This document shows positions 1 to 7,801 of a stretch of DNA of 64,000 nt, in pieces. The stretch is from Acanthopleuribacter pedis (GTDB lineage: Bacteria; Acidobacteriota; Holophagae; Acanthopleuribacterales; Acanthopleuribacteraceae). The position numbers were made by a program, and so were the translations under genes. The notes beneath the pieces are model-generated. The model was given only the letters and a program-made list of their open reading frames with translations, was not told where the DNA came from and searched no databases. The DNA lies in contig NZ_JAFREP010000040.1 of assembly GCF_017377855.1 (NCBI RefSeq), positions 1 through 64,000 of the forward strand. Reading direction: 5' to 3'. Position 1 is the first letter of the stretch; every line of letters begins with the position of its first letter.

Positions 1-183
1 CCAAGCTGCCGGGGGTTTCCGCTAAGCTTCTGAGCATTAAACACATTAGCTTCAAAATCGAGCGGCTGGGACATCACATCACGCTATTTTTGGTTTCCGA
101 GATGCGAGGTGCCCCGCTACACATAAGGTTTAGCCAAAATCACCGCGAGTTATCGCGCTTCTTAGGTTTCAGAGCTTCTTAGG
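1..183. other. left window edge, possible 5' end of a further minus-strand gene
   Basis: There is no complete gene here. On the minus strand an ATG at position 74 opens a frame that stays open to the window edge (about 25 codons, beginning MSQPLDFEANVF). It lies 110 bases downstream of the thioredoxin-like gene and could be the next gene of that operon. No convincing ribosome binding site precedes it, so it remains a weak candidate. Confidence 0.2.
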
Positions 184-828
184 TTACAGGCTCCATTCTT
201 GAATTAATCGGTGCGTCAAGTTTCGAAACCCCTCTGAGAACTTAGTTTCTTCAGGTATGGGGCGGTGAAAGTATAAGACCTTGTCGTTTTCCAAAATCAA
301 AACCGTTGGATTTACAGGGAGGTGGTTTTTCTTTGCAAAAGAACCGGTTTCATCGAAAAACACGGAGGCGTTCAGCTGGTGTCGCCGGATTAAACTTGTT
401 ACATATCGTTTGTTCGTGGCATGTACTATTATCATAATGTTGAGTTCAGGGTATTCCGTGTGTAGGTTTTCGGCAATGCGGATTTCCTCATCGAGACATA
501 AATCGCAGCCTAATTCACTTACATGAACGAGGTACTTGATTCCATTTTTTGATGAGATCGGCATGGCGTTTTTTTGATTCTGTATGTCTAAGAGTTCGAC
601 ATCGGCAATCTTTTTATGCACAAACTCAAGGGCTAACTTCTGCTGGTTTTGAAGAGCTTCTATCCTTAGATCAGTGCTCTGTTCTTTATCCCTGAGGGCT
701 TTTGTGGCTTTCCTTAGTTTCTCTTGTGAAGACGTGAACTTGATGCCGAGTGCGATGGCTGCCGCGGTGTTTAAAATAAAAAGAAAGATTATGAAAGACG
801 CGAGCGCTTTACCAATGGTAGCTTTCAA
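184..828 (-). CDS. membrane-anchored thioredoxin-like protein with a CxxC motif
   Basis: A 214-residue protein with an N-terminal hydrophobic segment (about residues 9-29), then a charged, probably coiled-coil stretch (about 33-75), then a thioredoxin-like domain. The candidate redox motif CDLC (about residues 108-111) follows a hydrophobic strand, and a VNPTVLILEND segment near the C-terminus looks like the cis-proline loop region. It should sit in the inner membrane with the redox domain outside. The start is TTG, with AGGGGG upstream. It begins 12 bases after the propeller gene, so the two are likely co-transcribed. A role in disulfide chemistry on the neighbouring Cys-rich peptide or the propeller lipoprotein is inference. 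The gene is clearly AT-richer than genes beyond 3 kb. Confidence 0.7.
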   Translation of the reverse strand: MKATIGKALASFIIFLFILNTAAAIALGIKFTSSQEKLRKATKALRDKEQSTDLRIEALQNQQKLALEFVHKKIADVELLDIQNQKNAMPISSKNGIKYLVHVSELGCDLCLDEEIRIAENLHTEYPELNIMIIVHATNKRYVTSLIRRHQLNASVFFDETGSFAKKNHLPVNPTVLILENDKVLYFHRPIPEETKFSEGFRNLTHRLIQEWSL

Positions 829-840
829 GGTTGAAGCCCC

Positions 841-2016
841 CTATATCTGGGTTGGCGAAGTTTTGTTATAGACATCACTTTTAAGATTGAAGAAAATTAA
901 TATCTGGTTATCTTTGGCAGTAAAAAGGATATCTTTAAAGCAGGGGTTGCTACTTTTAAAATCCGAGAACCGCATTGGATCGTTTATTACGCCGATTAAT
1001 GATTTTGGTGAATGACCTACAATACGTCGGATGCTCGGACTGTTTTTATTCGCTGGGTCTGTGTCCCTTAAAATTGATCCTTTGAAAGTGACTGCCTTCA
1101 GAGTATCAAGGTGGATCATCCTGTATCGATCTACAGAGAAATCTGCTCCACGACTTGCTTCAAAAAAAAGCAGGCTGCCATCGAAAGTGTGTATTAACGG
1201 GAAATTCCAAAGATTATCGCGTATCTCTTTTCGACTCCCCTCATTGAATGGTTCCTCGTTCCAGGCAGCGAGAAAGGCTGGGTTTTCCTCTCCGAATTTC
1301 CAAGTTCGAAGTTGAGACTTTTTATACTTATTTAACGATGGCGCGTATAGATCCGTAAAATACAATGAGTCTTCATAAGCTGCAATCGTTGGGCTGGAAG
1401 TCGTGAGGTATTTGTTTTGGCGTAAGTCTAATGAACCAATTGAACCAATGTTACGTAAGTCGTTGTCATATATTAAGAAGCTTGGGCTTTTTGTGTCTGG
1501 TTTACCGATTCCAACCCTGATGTATTGCAAGCCTAAGTGGGAGAATATTTCAATTGGCGCAAAGGTGAGACTTTTTTTGCCAATAAACTTCCCGGTGGGA
1601 GAATACTTGAGAACAGTTCTGTCTGCTAGCAAGAAAAGTTCTTCTTTCTCATTTATAGAAAAGTCTGTGAGTTGTCTGTATTCACCTGGTCCGGGGCCTT
1701 TTTGGCCAACCCTTCGGATGAAGGCACCGTCTTTGTCAAAGATAAAAATGGCTGATGATGAGTAATAATCTCCGACAACAATATTGCGTGTCTTTTCTGC
1801 GATTTTTACTTTGTTTATTCGTCCAATCAAGGCATGTTCATGAGTTTCGAGTTTAATGGCTTTTTGGATGTTAAAGATGTCCTCAAGAGTCTGGGCGTCT
1901 AAGTGTTGAAAATGTAATTTTTCATACGAAGGCGTGCTCTCGCTTGATAATTGGGGTGGAGAGTTTGATTGACAACTAACAACACAAGCGAGGATGACGA
2001 GCAGGAAAAATTTCAA
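841..2016 (-). CDS. 6-bladed beta-propeller lipoprotein
   Basis: A 391-residue protein with a short hydrophobic leader ending in a plausible lipobox (VVSC, Cys about residue 15), so probably a lipoprotein. The body has repeated strand motifs typical of NHL/6-bladed propellers, such as GDYYSSSAIFIFDKDGAFIRR, followed by a VGQKGPGPGEYR-type loop that is a hallmark of this family. Similar proteins are usually encoded beside small secreted peptides in Bacteroidota and related phyla; their function is unknown, with ligand or peptide binding proposed by analogy. The start is TTG with AAGGA seven bases upstream; an upstream ATG runs quickly into a stop. It lies in one orientation with the small peptide gene (320 bases upstream) and the thioredoxin-like gene (12 bases downstream). 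Confidence 0.8.
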   Translation of the reverse strand: MKFFLLVILACVVSCQSNSPPQLSSESTPSYEKLHFQHLDAQTLEDIFNIQKAIKLETHEHALIGRINKVKIAEKTRNIVVGDYYSSSAIFIFDKDGAFIRRVGQKGPGPGEYRQLTDFSINEKEELFLLADRTVLKYSPTGKFIGKKSLTFAPIEIFSHLGLQYIRVGIGKPDTKSPSFLIYDNDLRNIGSIGSLDLRQNKYLTTSSPTIAAYEDSLYFTDLYAPSLNKYKKSQLRTWKFGEENPAFLAAWNEEPFNEGSRKEIRDNLWNFPLIHTFDGSLLFFEASRGADFSVDRYRMIHLDTLKAVTFKGSILRDTDPANKNSPSIRRIVGHSPKSLIGVINDPMRFSDFKSSNPCFKDILFTAKDNQILIFFNLKSDVYNKTSPTQI

Positions 2017-2335
2017 GCTAAATCCTTATAGTTTTTTTCATTTTGTGTACAAAGAGTGGTTGCACCTAAACAAGTAATTACATGAGAAAGCGAATTTGAG
2101 AAGACGAGCTTGCCTCGTCTTCTCAAGCTAAAACCTAGATTGAGTGATTTTTGGCGGCGCCATCGACCCCGTTGGGTTACAACGTATTGTCAATATTCGC
2201 AACGTACTTTGCAAACACGCGTCGCGCGCGAATCCTATGGCTTTTCTCCATACCTTTCGCTCTAACCCTCGGCGCGTTTTGCGCCGATTCTTGTTCGATT
2301 GCATCCACCCAAATTGCACGCTTTAGATTCAATAG
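2017..2335. other. intergenic region between the small peptide gene and the propeller gene
   Basis: There is no credible gene. Short open frames on both strands (for example about 2144-2326) lack ribosome sites and family signatures. The region contains a perfect hairpin at 2098-2124, listed separately. Confidence 0.6.
2098..2124. terminator. perfect 11-bp stem hairpin, possible attenuator
   Basis: The arms GAGAAGACGAG (2098-2108) and CTCGTCTTCTC (2114-2124) pair perfectly around a 5-base loop. On neither strand does a real U-run follow, so it is a weak intrinsic terminator at best. Its place between the peptide gene and the propeller gene would suit partial attenuation or mRNA end protection, giving more peptide than propeller transcript. 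Confidence 0.35.
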
Positions 2336-2611
2336 CTAGTTCGGGTTGCAGTATTTATCGGTACATTTTTGGGTTCCGCCCTTCGAACAGGTCGTCTTTT
2401 CTGGAGAGTTTGGATCCTCGGCATTGCATTTTACATCCACTCTGCTCCAGGTAACCACGTCACTGGAGCCCTCACTGCCACCACCAGAGTAAAATGAGTC
2501 TCCATGGCCAGGGTCATTTTGAACTTCGATTGTACCGGCGAAACTTAAAAATGAGAAACAAGTCAGTAAGAAACAAGAGAAAGTAGTGAAAATTAGGTTT
2601 TTCTTGGTCAT
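2336..2611 (-). CDS. small secreted Cys-rich peptide
   Basis: A 91-residue protein. A signal peptide is clear (MTKKN, then a hydrophobic run, then FLSFAG). The mature part is about 65 residues, Gly/Ser-rich in its first third, with four cysteines in the last 40 residues (VKC, TTCSKGG, QKC, KYCNPN end). The start is placed at the ATG with AAGGT upstream; a longer frame begins at 2662. The family was not recognised. Size, leader, Cys-rich tail and a 6-bladed propeller neighbour recall the NVEALA-type small proteins of Bacteroidota, but the defining leader motif is not visible. The even Cys count and the thioredoxin-like neighbour fit a disulfide-bonded extracellular peptide (inference). Confidence 0.6.
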   Translation of the reverse strand: MTKKNLIFTTFSCFLLTCFSFLSFAGTIEVQNDPGHGDSFYSGGGSEGSSDVVTWSRVDVKCNAEDPNSPEKTTCSKGGTQKCTDKYCNPN

Positions 2612-2836
2612 AAGTACCTTATTACTTAAATATAGCCCCATAGGGTTCGAGACATTATACATAGACCCTAAAAATGGAACAAGTCATTTTTTACCGACTC
2701 AAGATTTGATTTAAATTAACCGAAAAACCAAAGGCGAGCAGAAAAAAGCAAAAGGGGCGACAATTACGGTCTTTCTTGATGGGCTTTCTGAGATAAATCA
2801 CCAAGAAACTGAGGGGTTTTACCCGCTGGGAAGGAT

Positions 2837-2882
2837 GTGGGGACAGGCTTATGCAAAAGGACGTGGGGACAGGCTTATGCAA
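2837..2882. repeat. two 20-bp direct repeats of a GGGGACAGGCTT-type motif
   Basis: The 20-bp word GTGGGGACAGGCTTATGCAA occurs at 2837-2856 and 2863-2882. A variant (GGGGACAGACTTGTGCAA) opens each copy of the 122-bp repeat just downstream. Motifs built on GGGGACAG are common in interspersed REP-like elements linked to IS200/RAYT-type transposases; no such transposase is visible here. Confidence 0.75.
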
Positions 2883-2889
2883 GGTTGCA

Positions 2890-3121
2890 GGGGACAGACT
2901 TGTGCAACGCGCTGTTTTCGTTTTGGTTGTGCCGGACACACTTTTACCCACACCTAGGTTTAGGTTGGGCCTGTTTCTTCCGCCCCCACCGGTTCGGTTG
3001 GGGGGGTTGCTGGGGACAGACTTGTGCAACGCGCTGCTTTCGTTTCGGTTATACCGGACACACTTTTACCCACACCTAGGTTTAGGTTGGGCCTGTTTCT
3101 TCCGCCCCCACCGGTTCGGTT
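2890..3121. repeat. tandem duplication, 110-bp unit with 122-bp period
   Basis: Copies at 2890-2999 and 3012-3121 are separated by a 12-base G-rich spacer and differ at only a few positions. Each begins with a GGGGACAGACTTGTGCAA motif. The second copy overlaps the 3' end of the STM4011-like gene, which therefore ends inside repeat sequence. Confidence 0.85.
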
Positions 3122-3972
3122 TGGTAGGCAACCGGAATGCGCGCGGCCAATCGCCGACGGTACACGCTGTCGAGCTGCAAACGCGCCAAGTGGATGTAGC
3201 CGATGTAACAACCACAGCTTGCATTGGTACAAGGCCTTGGCTTTAGGCCGGCTTCAAAGGCGGGATCCTCGATATTGCCAATCACCCCGGGGATGAAGAA
3301 ACAACGACGCACATCTCCTTTTTCATCCACCGCGAAGCTGGATGCGCCGGCGCGGCAAGCTTGATCCCCACTGTCGTAGGTCTCTAAGTTCAGAGGGAAC
3401 CACGGATCAATCTCGGTGAGGAACGCAATGTCCGCCTCGCTGTAGTAGTCCGGTTCTCTTTTGTATGCATTGATCCACAGATAGCGAAACTCGGGAAGCG
3501 CGGCGCGCACGGCTTTGATTTCGTCAAAGTGTTCCTTGAGCCCAACCACGCCCACGCTGTAATCCATTTGCAGCTCGTCCAATGCGCGACATTGCGCCAG
3601 AAAGGTGGCGCGGTCGGTTTCGCCCGGGTGGTAGGTGGCCCATAGCGCGAGCCGCCGTCGGTCGGCTTCGGCAAGATCCGCGATGGGAAACGACAGATTG
3701 GTTTGGGCGGCGACGGTGTCGACCTGCTCAAGTCTACTGAGCTGCACCAAGGCCTTGCGGTAATAACCGCGAATCAGGGCTTCGCCCCACGGGGTAAACA
3801 AAATTTGGTGACGCTCCGTGGTTTGGCGGGACATCCAGGTGACAAAGCGGTCGACCCCGGCGGCGTCGACGGCCAACGCCGCGCGGGTATTGCTCGTTTT
3901 GGCAAAAGGACAATAGGGACAGCCGTAGTTACAACTCGACAACGAACCGCGGTAGTAAATGAAGCGACTCAT
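3082..3972 (-). CDS. STM4011 family radical SAM protein
   Basis: A 296-residue radical SAM enzyme. The cluster-binding motif CNYGCPYC (Cys 14, 18, 21) sits at the extreme N-terminus, followed by an alpha/beta barrel. A further Cys set near the C-terminus (RRCFF, RPCTNASCGC) could bind an auxiliary iron-sulfur cluster. Overall sequence and gene neighbours match the STM4011 family of Salmonella, whose reaction is unknown. The start overlaps the stop of the STM4012-like gene by four bases (ATGA), so translation is coupled. Odd point: the last 13 or so codons lie in the 122-bp repeat, so the true ancestral C-terminus was probably near residue 283 and was extended by the repeat insertion. Confidence 0.85.
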   Translation of the reverse strand: MSRFIYYRGSLSSCNYGCPYCPFAKTSNTRAALAVDAAGVDRFVTWMSRQTTERHQILFTPWGEALIRGYYRKALVQLSRLEQVDTVAAQTNLSFPIADLAEADRRRLALWATYHPGETDRATFLAQCRALDELQMDYSVGVVGLKEHFDEIKAVRAALPEFRYLWINAYKREPDYYSEADIAFLTEIDPWFPLNLETYDSGDQACRAGASSFAVDEKGDVRRCFFIPGVIGNIEDPAFEAGLKPRPCTNASCGCYIGYIHLARLQLDSVYRRRLAARIPVAYQTEPVGAEETGPT

Positions 3973-5285
3973 GCGACGACGAAAGCGCCCATGCGTTCCT
4001 GCACGGTCTCGGAGTAAAGCGCGGGCGCCAGCACATCAGCATGGTCCAGGCCGGATTCCGTGGGCAACAGCAGCTCGCCCTGCCGCGCCAGCCAACCCAA
4101 GGCAAGCGCTTCCTGTAAAAGGGGCAGGGTCACCAAAGGATCCAGCCCCAGCCAAGCACGACAGGCGCTCAGATCAAGCCCGCGGCGTTGGCCCAACGAT
4201 TGGATCACATAACGGCGCAAGCGCTCATCAGCATTGAGTTGGAAACCGTAATCGGTCCACCCAAAATCCGCCTGTTCCCGCATCAGATAGTCCTGCAAAA
4301 TGGCTTTCACTCCTGGCCGCGAAACGGCGTATTCGCTGCAATAATGCAGGTTACGCGTGTAAGAGCGCGCGCCCGGACCCAAGCCGATCATGCCGTCTTC
4401 TTGGCAGCAGTAAAGCGGGCCGTCTTCGTTCGCCACCTCGCCTTTGCGGAACAACCGCATCGATTCGCGTCGGTACCCGGCCGCGGTCAGGTGTTCCACG
4501 GCCTGACGGTAAAGGGCAAAGGCGTGGTCGCTAACAATCAAATCATGGCGACCGTCGAGCCCGGTGCGCGGTCGCACGTAAAGCGGATAAAGGTAGAGTT
4601 CCTCCGGCTGGTAGGCTAAGGCGGCGGCCAACGAATGCCGCCACGTTTCGGCGGTCTGACCTTCGATGCCGTAGATCAAATCGAGGTTTAAGGTTTCGAA
4701 TGCGGCCTCGCGCAGCAAACCCAGCGCGCGATGCAGTTCGCTCGGATCCTGGGGCCGACCAAGTCGGCGGGTTTCTTCCACGGCGAAACTCTGCACGCCG
4801 ATGCTGGCGCGGGTCACCCCGTACCTTTGCAAAACGGCGACCTTTTCCGCGGTAATGGTACCCGGCGAGCATTCGAAAGAGATCGGCAGCTTGCCGTAAT
4901 CCAATTGAAACGGATCAAGCAAGGTGAACAAACGTTCCAATTGGGGCGCGGTCAGGTAGGAGGGTGTTCCGCCACCGAGCGCCAAACGCGTAAAACGCGC
5001 GGTGGAACCCAGGGCCGGTCGCACCGCGGCGATCTGACGTTCGAGCGCGTCGAGGAACGCGGTCACCCGGTCCCCTTGCGGGCCGGCCAAGGTGAACAAG
5101 TTGCAGAAACCGCAGCGCATTTCGCAAAAGGGAACATGCACGTAAAGGAACAACTGCTGCAAGGGTTCATCTGCCCAAACCGCGGCGAGTTCCTGTCGCG
5201 GCAACGCGCGGTAAGCGGATTTGTGGGGATAGGCGTAGGCGTAACCCTGGTATTTGGAGGCGTTCGCACGCGTGGCGAGGTTCAT
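3969..5285 (-). CDS. STM4012 family radical SAM protein (HemN-like)
   Basis: A 438-residue protein resembling coproporphyrinogen dehydrogenase (HemN/HemW): VHVPFCEMRCGFC (Cys 54, 58, 61) and the loop LALGGGTPSYLT typical of that superfamily. The partner genes and the N-terminus (YQGYAYAYPHKSAYR) assign it to the STM4012 family, not to heme synthesis. Such HemN-like enzymes do methyl transfer, C-C bond or decarboxylation chemistry; the reaction here is unknown. The frame extends upstream to 5531, but the start is set at 5285 because that ATG overlaps the STM4013-like stop as ATGA and the upstream part only shadows that gene. Its stop likewise overlaps the STM4011-like start. Confidence 0.87.
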   Translation of the reverse strand: MNLATRANASKYQGYAYAYPHKSAYRALPRQELAAVWADEPLQQLFLYVHVPFCEMRCGFCNLFTLAGPQGDRVTAFLDALERQIAAVRPALGSTARFTRLALGGGTPSYLTAPQLERLFTLLDPFQLDYGKLPISFECSPGTITAEKVAVLQRYGVTRASIGVQSFAVEETRRLGRPQDPSELHRALGLLREAAFETLNLDLIYGIEGQTAETWRHSLAAALAYQPEELYLYPLYVRPRTGLDGRHDLIVSDHAFALYRQAVEHLTAAGYRRESMRLFRKGEVANEDGPLYCCQEDGMIGLGPGARSYTRNLHYCSEYAVSRPGVKAILQDYLMREQADFGWTDYGFQLNADERLRRYVIQSLGQRRGLDLSACRAWLGLDPLVTLPLLQEALALGWLARQGELLLPTESGLDHADVLAPALYSETVQERMGAFVVA

Positions 5286-6082
5286 GGCGTCATCTCCGTG
5301 GAAGAACGGTAGGCCAGCGGCACGGTCCAGATGCATTCGTGGGCGGCACGATGACCGACGAAACCCCCTTCGCCGTAGGAGGTGCCGTGGTCGGAGCAGA
5401 TCAAGAAAAAAACGGGGCGCGGGCGGTTGAGCAGGAACGCGACAAAAGACGCCAGTGATTGGTCGACGTAACGCAAGGCCGCGGCATGGCTGGCCAGGCT
5501 GTCTTCCTCGGCGCCTTTCAGATAAAAACAATTCGGTTGGTGGAGCGCGGACACATTAATGAACATCAAATAAGGTTGGTTCGGTGCGGTGGTTTCGATG
5601 CATTGGATGGCCTTCGCGAATTGATGTTCGCTGCTGCGTGGGTCGGTCACGCCGAAAGCCGGTTCCCAATAGGCTTCGTCGAAAAGGCTGGGGAACACTT
5701 GGCCGAGCGGGGTCGCTTGGTTAAAAAAACCAACGCCGCCGATGCAGAAGGTTCGGCGGCCGGCCGCGCGCAAACCGGTAATCAGATCGGGCGCCTCGAA
5801 AACGGCGGTGTCGCGGTTTTTGGTGGTGGCGCCGTGGAAGTCCATGGCGAAGAACCGCGGTTGTTTGGGGTTGTCGGCCGGGGTCGGCAGGAAACCGACG
5901 AAAAAAGCGGCGTGGGCGGCGTAGGTGAAGCTGCCGGGCGTGTGGCATTTTTGCCAACCTTGTGGGAACAAACGGGCCAGCGTGGGCGTGCGGCCGGCGT
6001 CCATTTCCGCGACGGCGACGTCGTAACGCAAGGTGTCGAGCGTTAGCCAGACCAAGTCGTGGGTGGCCAGGATGCGGTTCAT
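5282..6082 (-). CDS. STM4013 family sulfatase-like hydrolase
   Basis: A 266-residue alkaline phosphatase/sulfatase-fold protein. The N-terminal motif LVWLTLDTLRYDVA gives the first metal ligand (Asp), the middle SFTYAAHAAFFVGFLP is where sulfatases carry the nucleophile (here Thr or Ser, not the Cys that becomes formylglycine), and SDHGTSYGEGGFVGH near the C-terminus gives the Asp-His metal pair. It is shorter than true sulfatases (about 450-550 residues), matching the STM4013/SEN3800 family. No signal peptide is seen, so it is cytosolic. The start is one base after the HAD gene stop; an ATG nine bases earlier (6091) is an alternative. A phosphoester, phosphonate or sulfate hydrolase role is inferred from fold only. 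Confidence 0.82.
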   Translation of the reverse strand: MNRILATHDLVWLTLDTLRYDVAVAEMDAGRTPTLARLFPQGWQKCHTPGSFTYAAHAAFFVGFLPTPADNPKQPRFFAMDFHGATTKNRDTAVFEAPDLITGLRAAGRRTFCIGGVGFFNQATPLGQVFPSLFDEAYWEPAFGVTDPRSSEHQFAKAIQCIETTAPNQPYLMFINVSALHQPNCFYLKGAEEDSLASHAAALRYVDQSLASFVAFLLNRPRPVFFLICSDHGTSYGEGGFVGHRAAHECIWTVPLAYRSSTEMTP

Positions 6083-6083
6083 G

Positions 6084-6755
6084 TCAGGCATACAAAAGCG
6101 GCTCCAAATCGAAGATCGAATCGATGGTCCAATCGGCGGTAACCGGATCGAGGTGGGGGTTGGCAAGCCAACAGGTTTTCATGCCCAGCGCGGCGGCCCC
6201 CAGTATATCCCGTTGCGGATCGTCACCGATGAACAGCGTGTTTTCGGCCGGGATACCGAGCCAGGCCAAGGCCGCGCGGAAGATCGCCGGTTCGGGTTTG
6301 GCCGCGCCGCATTCAGCGGAGAGGAACAGGCCGTCCGCGGCGAAGCAGGAACCCAAGCCGCTCGCGGCCAGCTTGGCGCGTTGGGTTTGGGAACCGCCGT
6401 TGTTGACCAAAGCGAGGGGAAACCGCGCCGCGAGCCGGTGCAACAGGTCGCAACGGGCTGGATCGCGCGGGAACAGGCGGGGGATCGCGACCACCCATTG
6501 TCGGTGTTTGGCCGCGATGTCGGCGGCGCTAAAATCCCAGTGCGCCGCCAGGAAACAGTCTTGATCGTCACGGGAACCAAGGCCGAACCCGTCTAGATCC
6601 ATGAGCTGCCGGAACAGGGCGGTACGCGCCGCGGCCGGAACGCGCGGCTGCTCCGCCAACCATTCACGGTGGAAACGGGACCAAACGCCGTTGCGGTCGA
6701 CCAAGGTGTTGTCGAGATCGAAGCACAGCGCCTGAATCGCGGTGGGTCGCGTCAT
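6084..6755 (-). CDS. HAD superfamily hydrolase (subfamily IA)
   Basis: A 223-residue HAD phosphatase. Motif I is FDLDNTLVDR (nucleophile Asp about residue 13, acid/base Asp two on), motif II is ALVNNGGS (about 117-124), the conserved Lys lies in CGAAKPEP, and motif IV is FIGDDPQRD. The cap is alpha-helical and inserted after motif I, as in phosphoglycolate-phosphatase-like enzymes. It lies between the STM4015-like and STM4013-like genes with almost no spacing (9 bases before, 1 base after), so it is a true operon member although it is not one of the named STM4011-4015 families. The substrate is unknown; dephosphorylation of an intermediate of the same pathway is inference. Confidence 0.88.
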   Translation of the reverse strand: MTRPTAIQALCFDLDNTLVDRNGVWSRFHREWLAEQPRVPAAARTALFRQLMDLDGFGLGSRDDQDCFLAAHWDFSAADIAAKHRQWVVAIPRLFPRDPARCDLLHRLAARFPLALVNNGGSQTQRAKLAASGLGSCFAADGLFLSAECGAAKPEPAIFRAALAWLGIPAENTLFIGDDPQRDILGAAALGMKTCWLANPHLDPVTADWTIDSIFDLEPLLYA

Positions 6756-6764
6756 CGGCGGCGG

Positions 6765-7682
6765 CTATTCCGCCACCGCGACGTAACGATCATCGTCGTG
6801 TTCTTGCTTTTCCTCGTGGGTGACGGTGATGCCAAGCCCTCGAACCAAATCGATACCGGCATCGCTCATGTAGTGGTGATCGAGGTGAAGGGTGTTGAGT
6901 TGTTTGATGGCGGGAATCAGGGTCAAGGCGGCGGCGCCGGCGTCACCAAAAGTGCCTTGTGACAAATCGAGCACCTCCAATTGACCGAGCCACGAAAGGT
7001 TGCCCAATTCACCGGCGAGGTCGTCGGCAATGACGCAGTTGCGCAAACCCAGGTACCGCAAATGGGGAAGTTCGAGCCCGTTTAAAAAGGCCAAAATCTG
7101 GCCGGCATCCATGTTGAACCCATACCACTCCGAACCGAACCAAAGCTCCAAATGGTGCAACTTGGGGAAGCTGCACTGGCTGAGATCCTTGAGTACCGAA
7201 AGGGCGAGGCCCCCGGATTCAATCACCAAATGGGTGAGGTTGGGGTGTTGAACACGACTAAACATCAGGCTGTTGGCGCCACGCACGCCGAGGTATGCCA
7301 ATTTGGGAAAAGCTTGCAGAAGCGGCGCGAGGTCGCTTTGTTCGATCCACGAGACCTCTTGTTCTTCGCAGGTGATGTCGCCGATGAACAGGGCCCGCAG
7401 GCTTTCGAGTCGCGTGGCGTGACGGACCAGTTCGGCCACAATCACGGCCGAGGATTCGGAGGCCTCGAAATCCCAGGAACCGATGGACACCCCTTGCACG
7501 GCCTCCACCATGGGATCTTTGAGAAACGCTTGGATACGGTCGACAATGGTGATGTCGGAATCATATTCGTCGTAATCAATTTTTAGGCGGTAAGCCTCGG
7601 TTGTGGAACCGATGCCCGCCTCGGGGTCAAAATCGGTAACGGGCAGGTCAAGAAGCTTCTGTTGGTACTCACTAAAAACCAT
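6765..7682 (-). CDS. STM4015 family leucine-rich-repeat protein
   Basis: A 305-residue cytosolic protein with an N-terminal segment (residues 1-110) and about six leucine-rich repeats: ALFIGDITCEEQEVSWIEQSD, FPKLAYLGVRGANSL, HPNLTHLVIESGGL, FPKLHHLELWFGSEWYGFN, LPHLRYLGLRNC, LGQLEVLDLSQGTFGD, then LNTLHLDHHYMSDAG. The SWIEQSDLAPLLQAFP and HLELWFGS segments are typical of STM4015 proteins. The function is not known; a substrate-presenting or scaffold role for the radical SAM and ATP-grasp partners is possible. It starts with ATG and is followed after nine bases by the HAD gene. Confidence 0.85.
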   Translation of the reverse strand: MVFSEYQQKLLDLPVTDFDPEAGIGSTTEAYRLKIDYDEYDSDITIVDRIQAFLKDPMVEAVQGVSIGSWDFEASESSAVIVAELVRHATRLESLRALFIGDITCEEQEVSWIEQSDLAPLLQAFPKLAYLGVRGANSLMFSRVQHPNLTHLVIESGGLALSVLKDLSQCSFPKLHHLELWFGSEWYGFNMDAGQILAFLNGLELPHLRYLGLRNCVIADDLAGELGNLSWLGQLEVLDLSQGTFGDAGAAALTLIPAIKQLNTLHLDHHYMSDAGIDLVRGLGITVTHEEKQEHDDDRYVAVAE

Positions 7683-7801
7683 AACAATGCCTCACAAAGT
7701 TAATAAAACCAAGGAAAAAGAGGGCAAACAAGAACTGTCAACGAATGACCTCATTTTAAAGCAATTGCGGACATCCACCACATGGAAAAACGTTGCTTCC
7801 A

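Noticed and set aside
2144-2326. 60-codon frames in the peptide-propeller gap
   Set aside because: No ribosome site, no signal or family features, and overlapping frames on both strands.
3969-5531. Long form of the STM4012-like gene beginning at 5531
   Set aside because: The first 82 residues shadow the STM4013-like gene. The ATGA overlap and the family N-terminus put the start at 5285.
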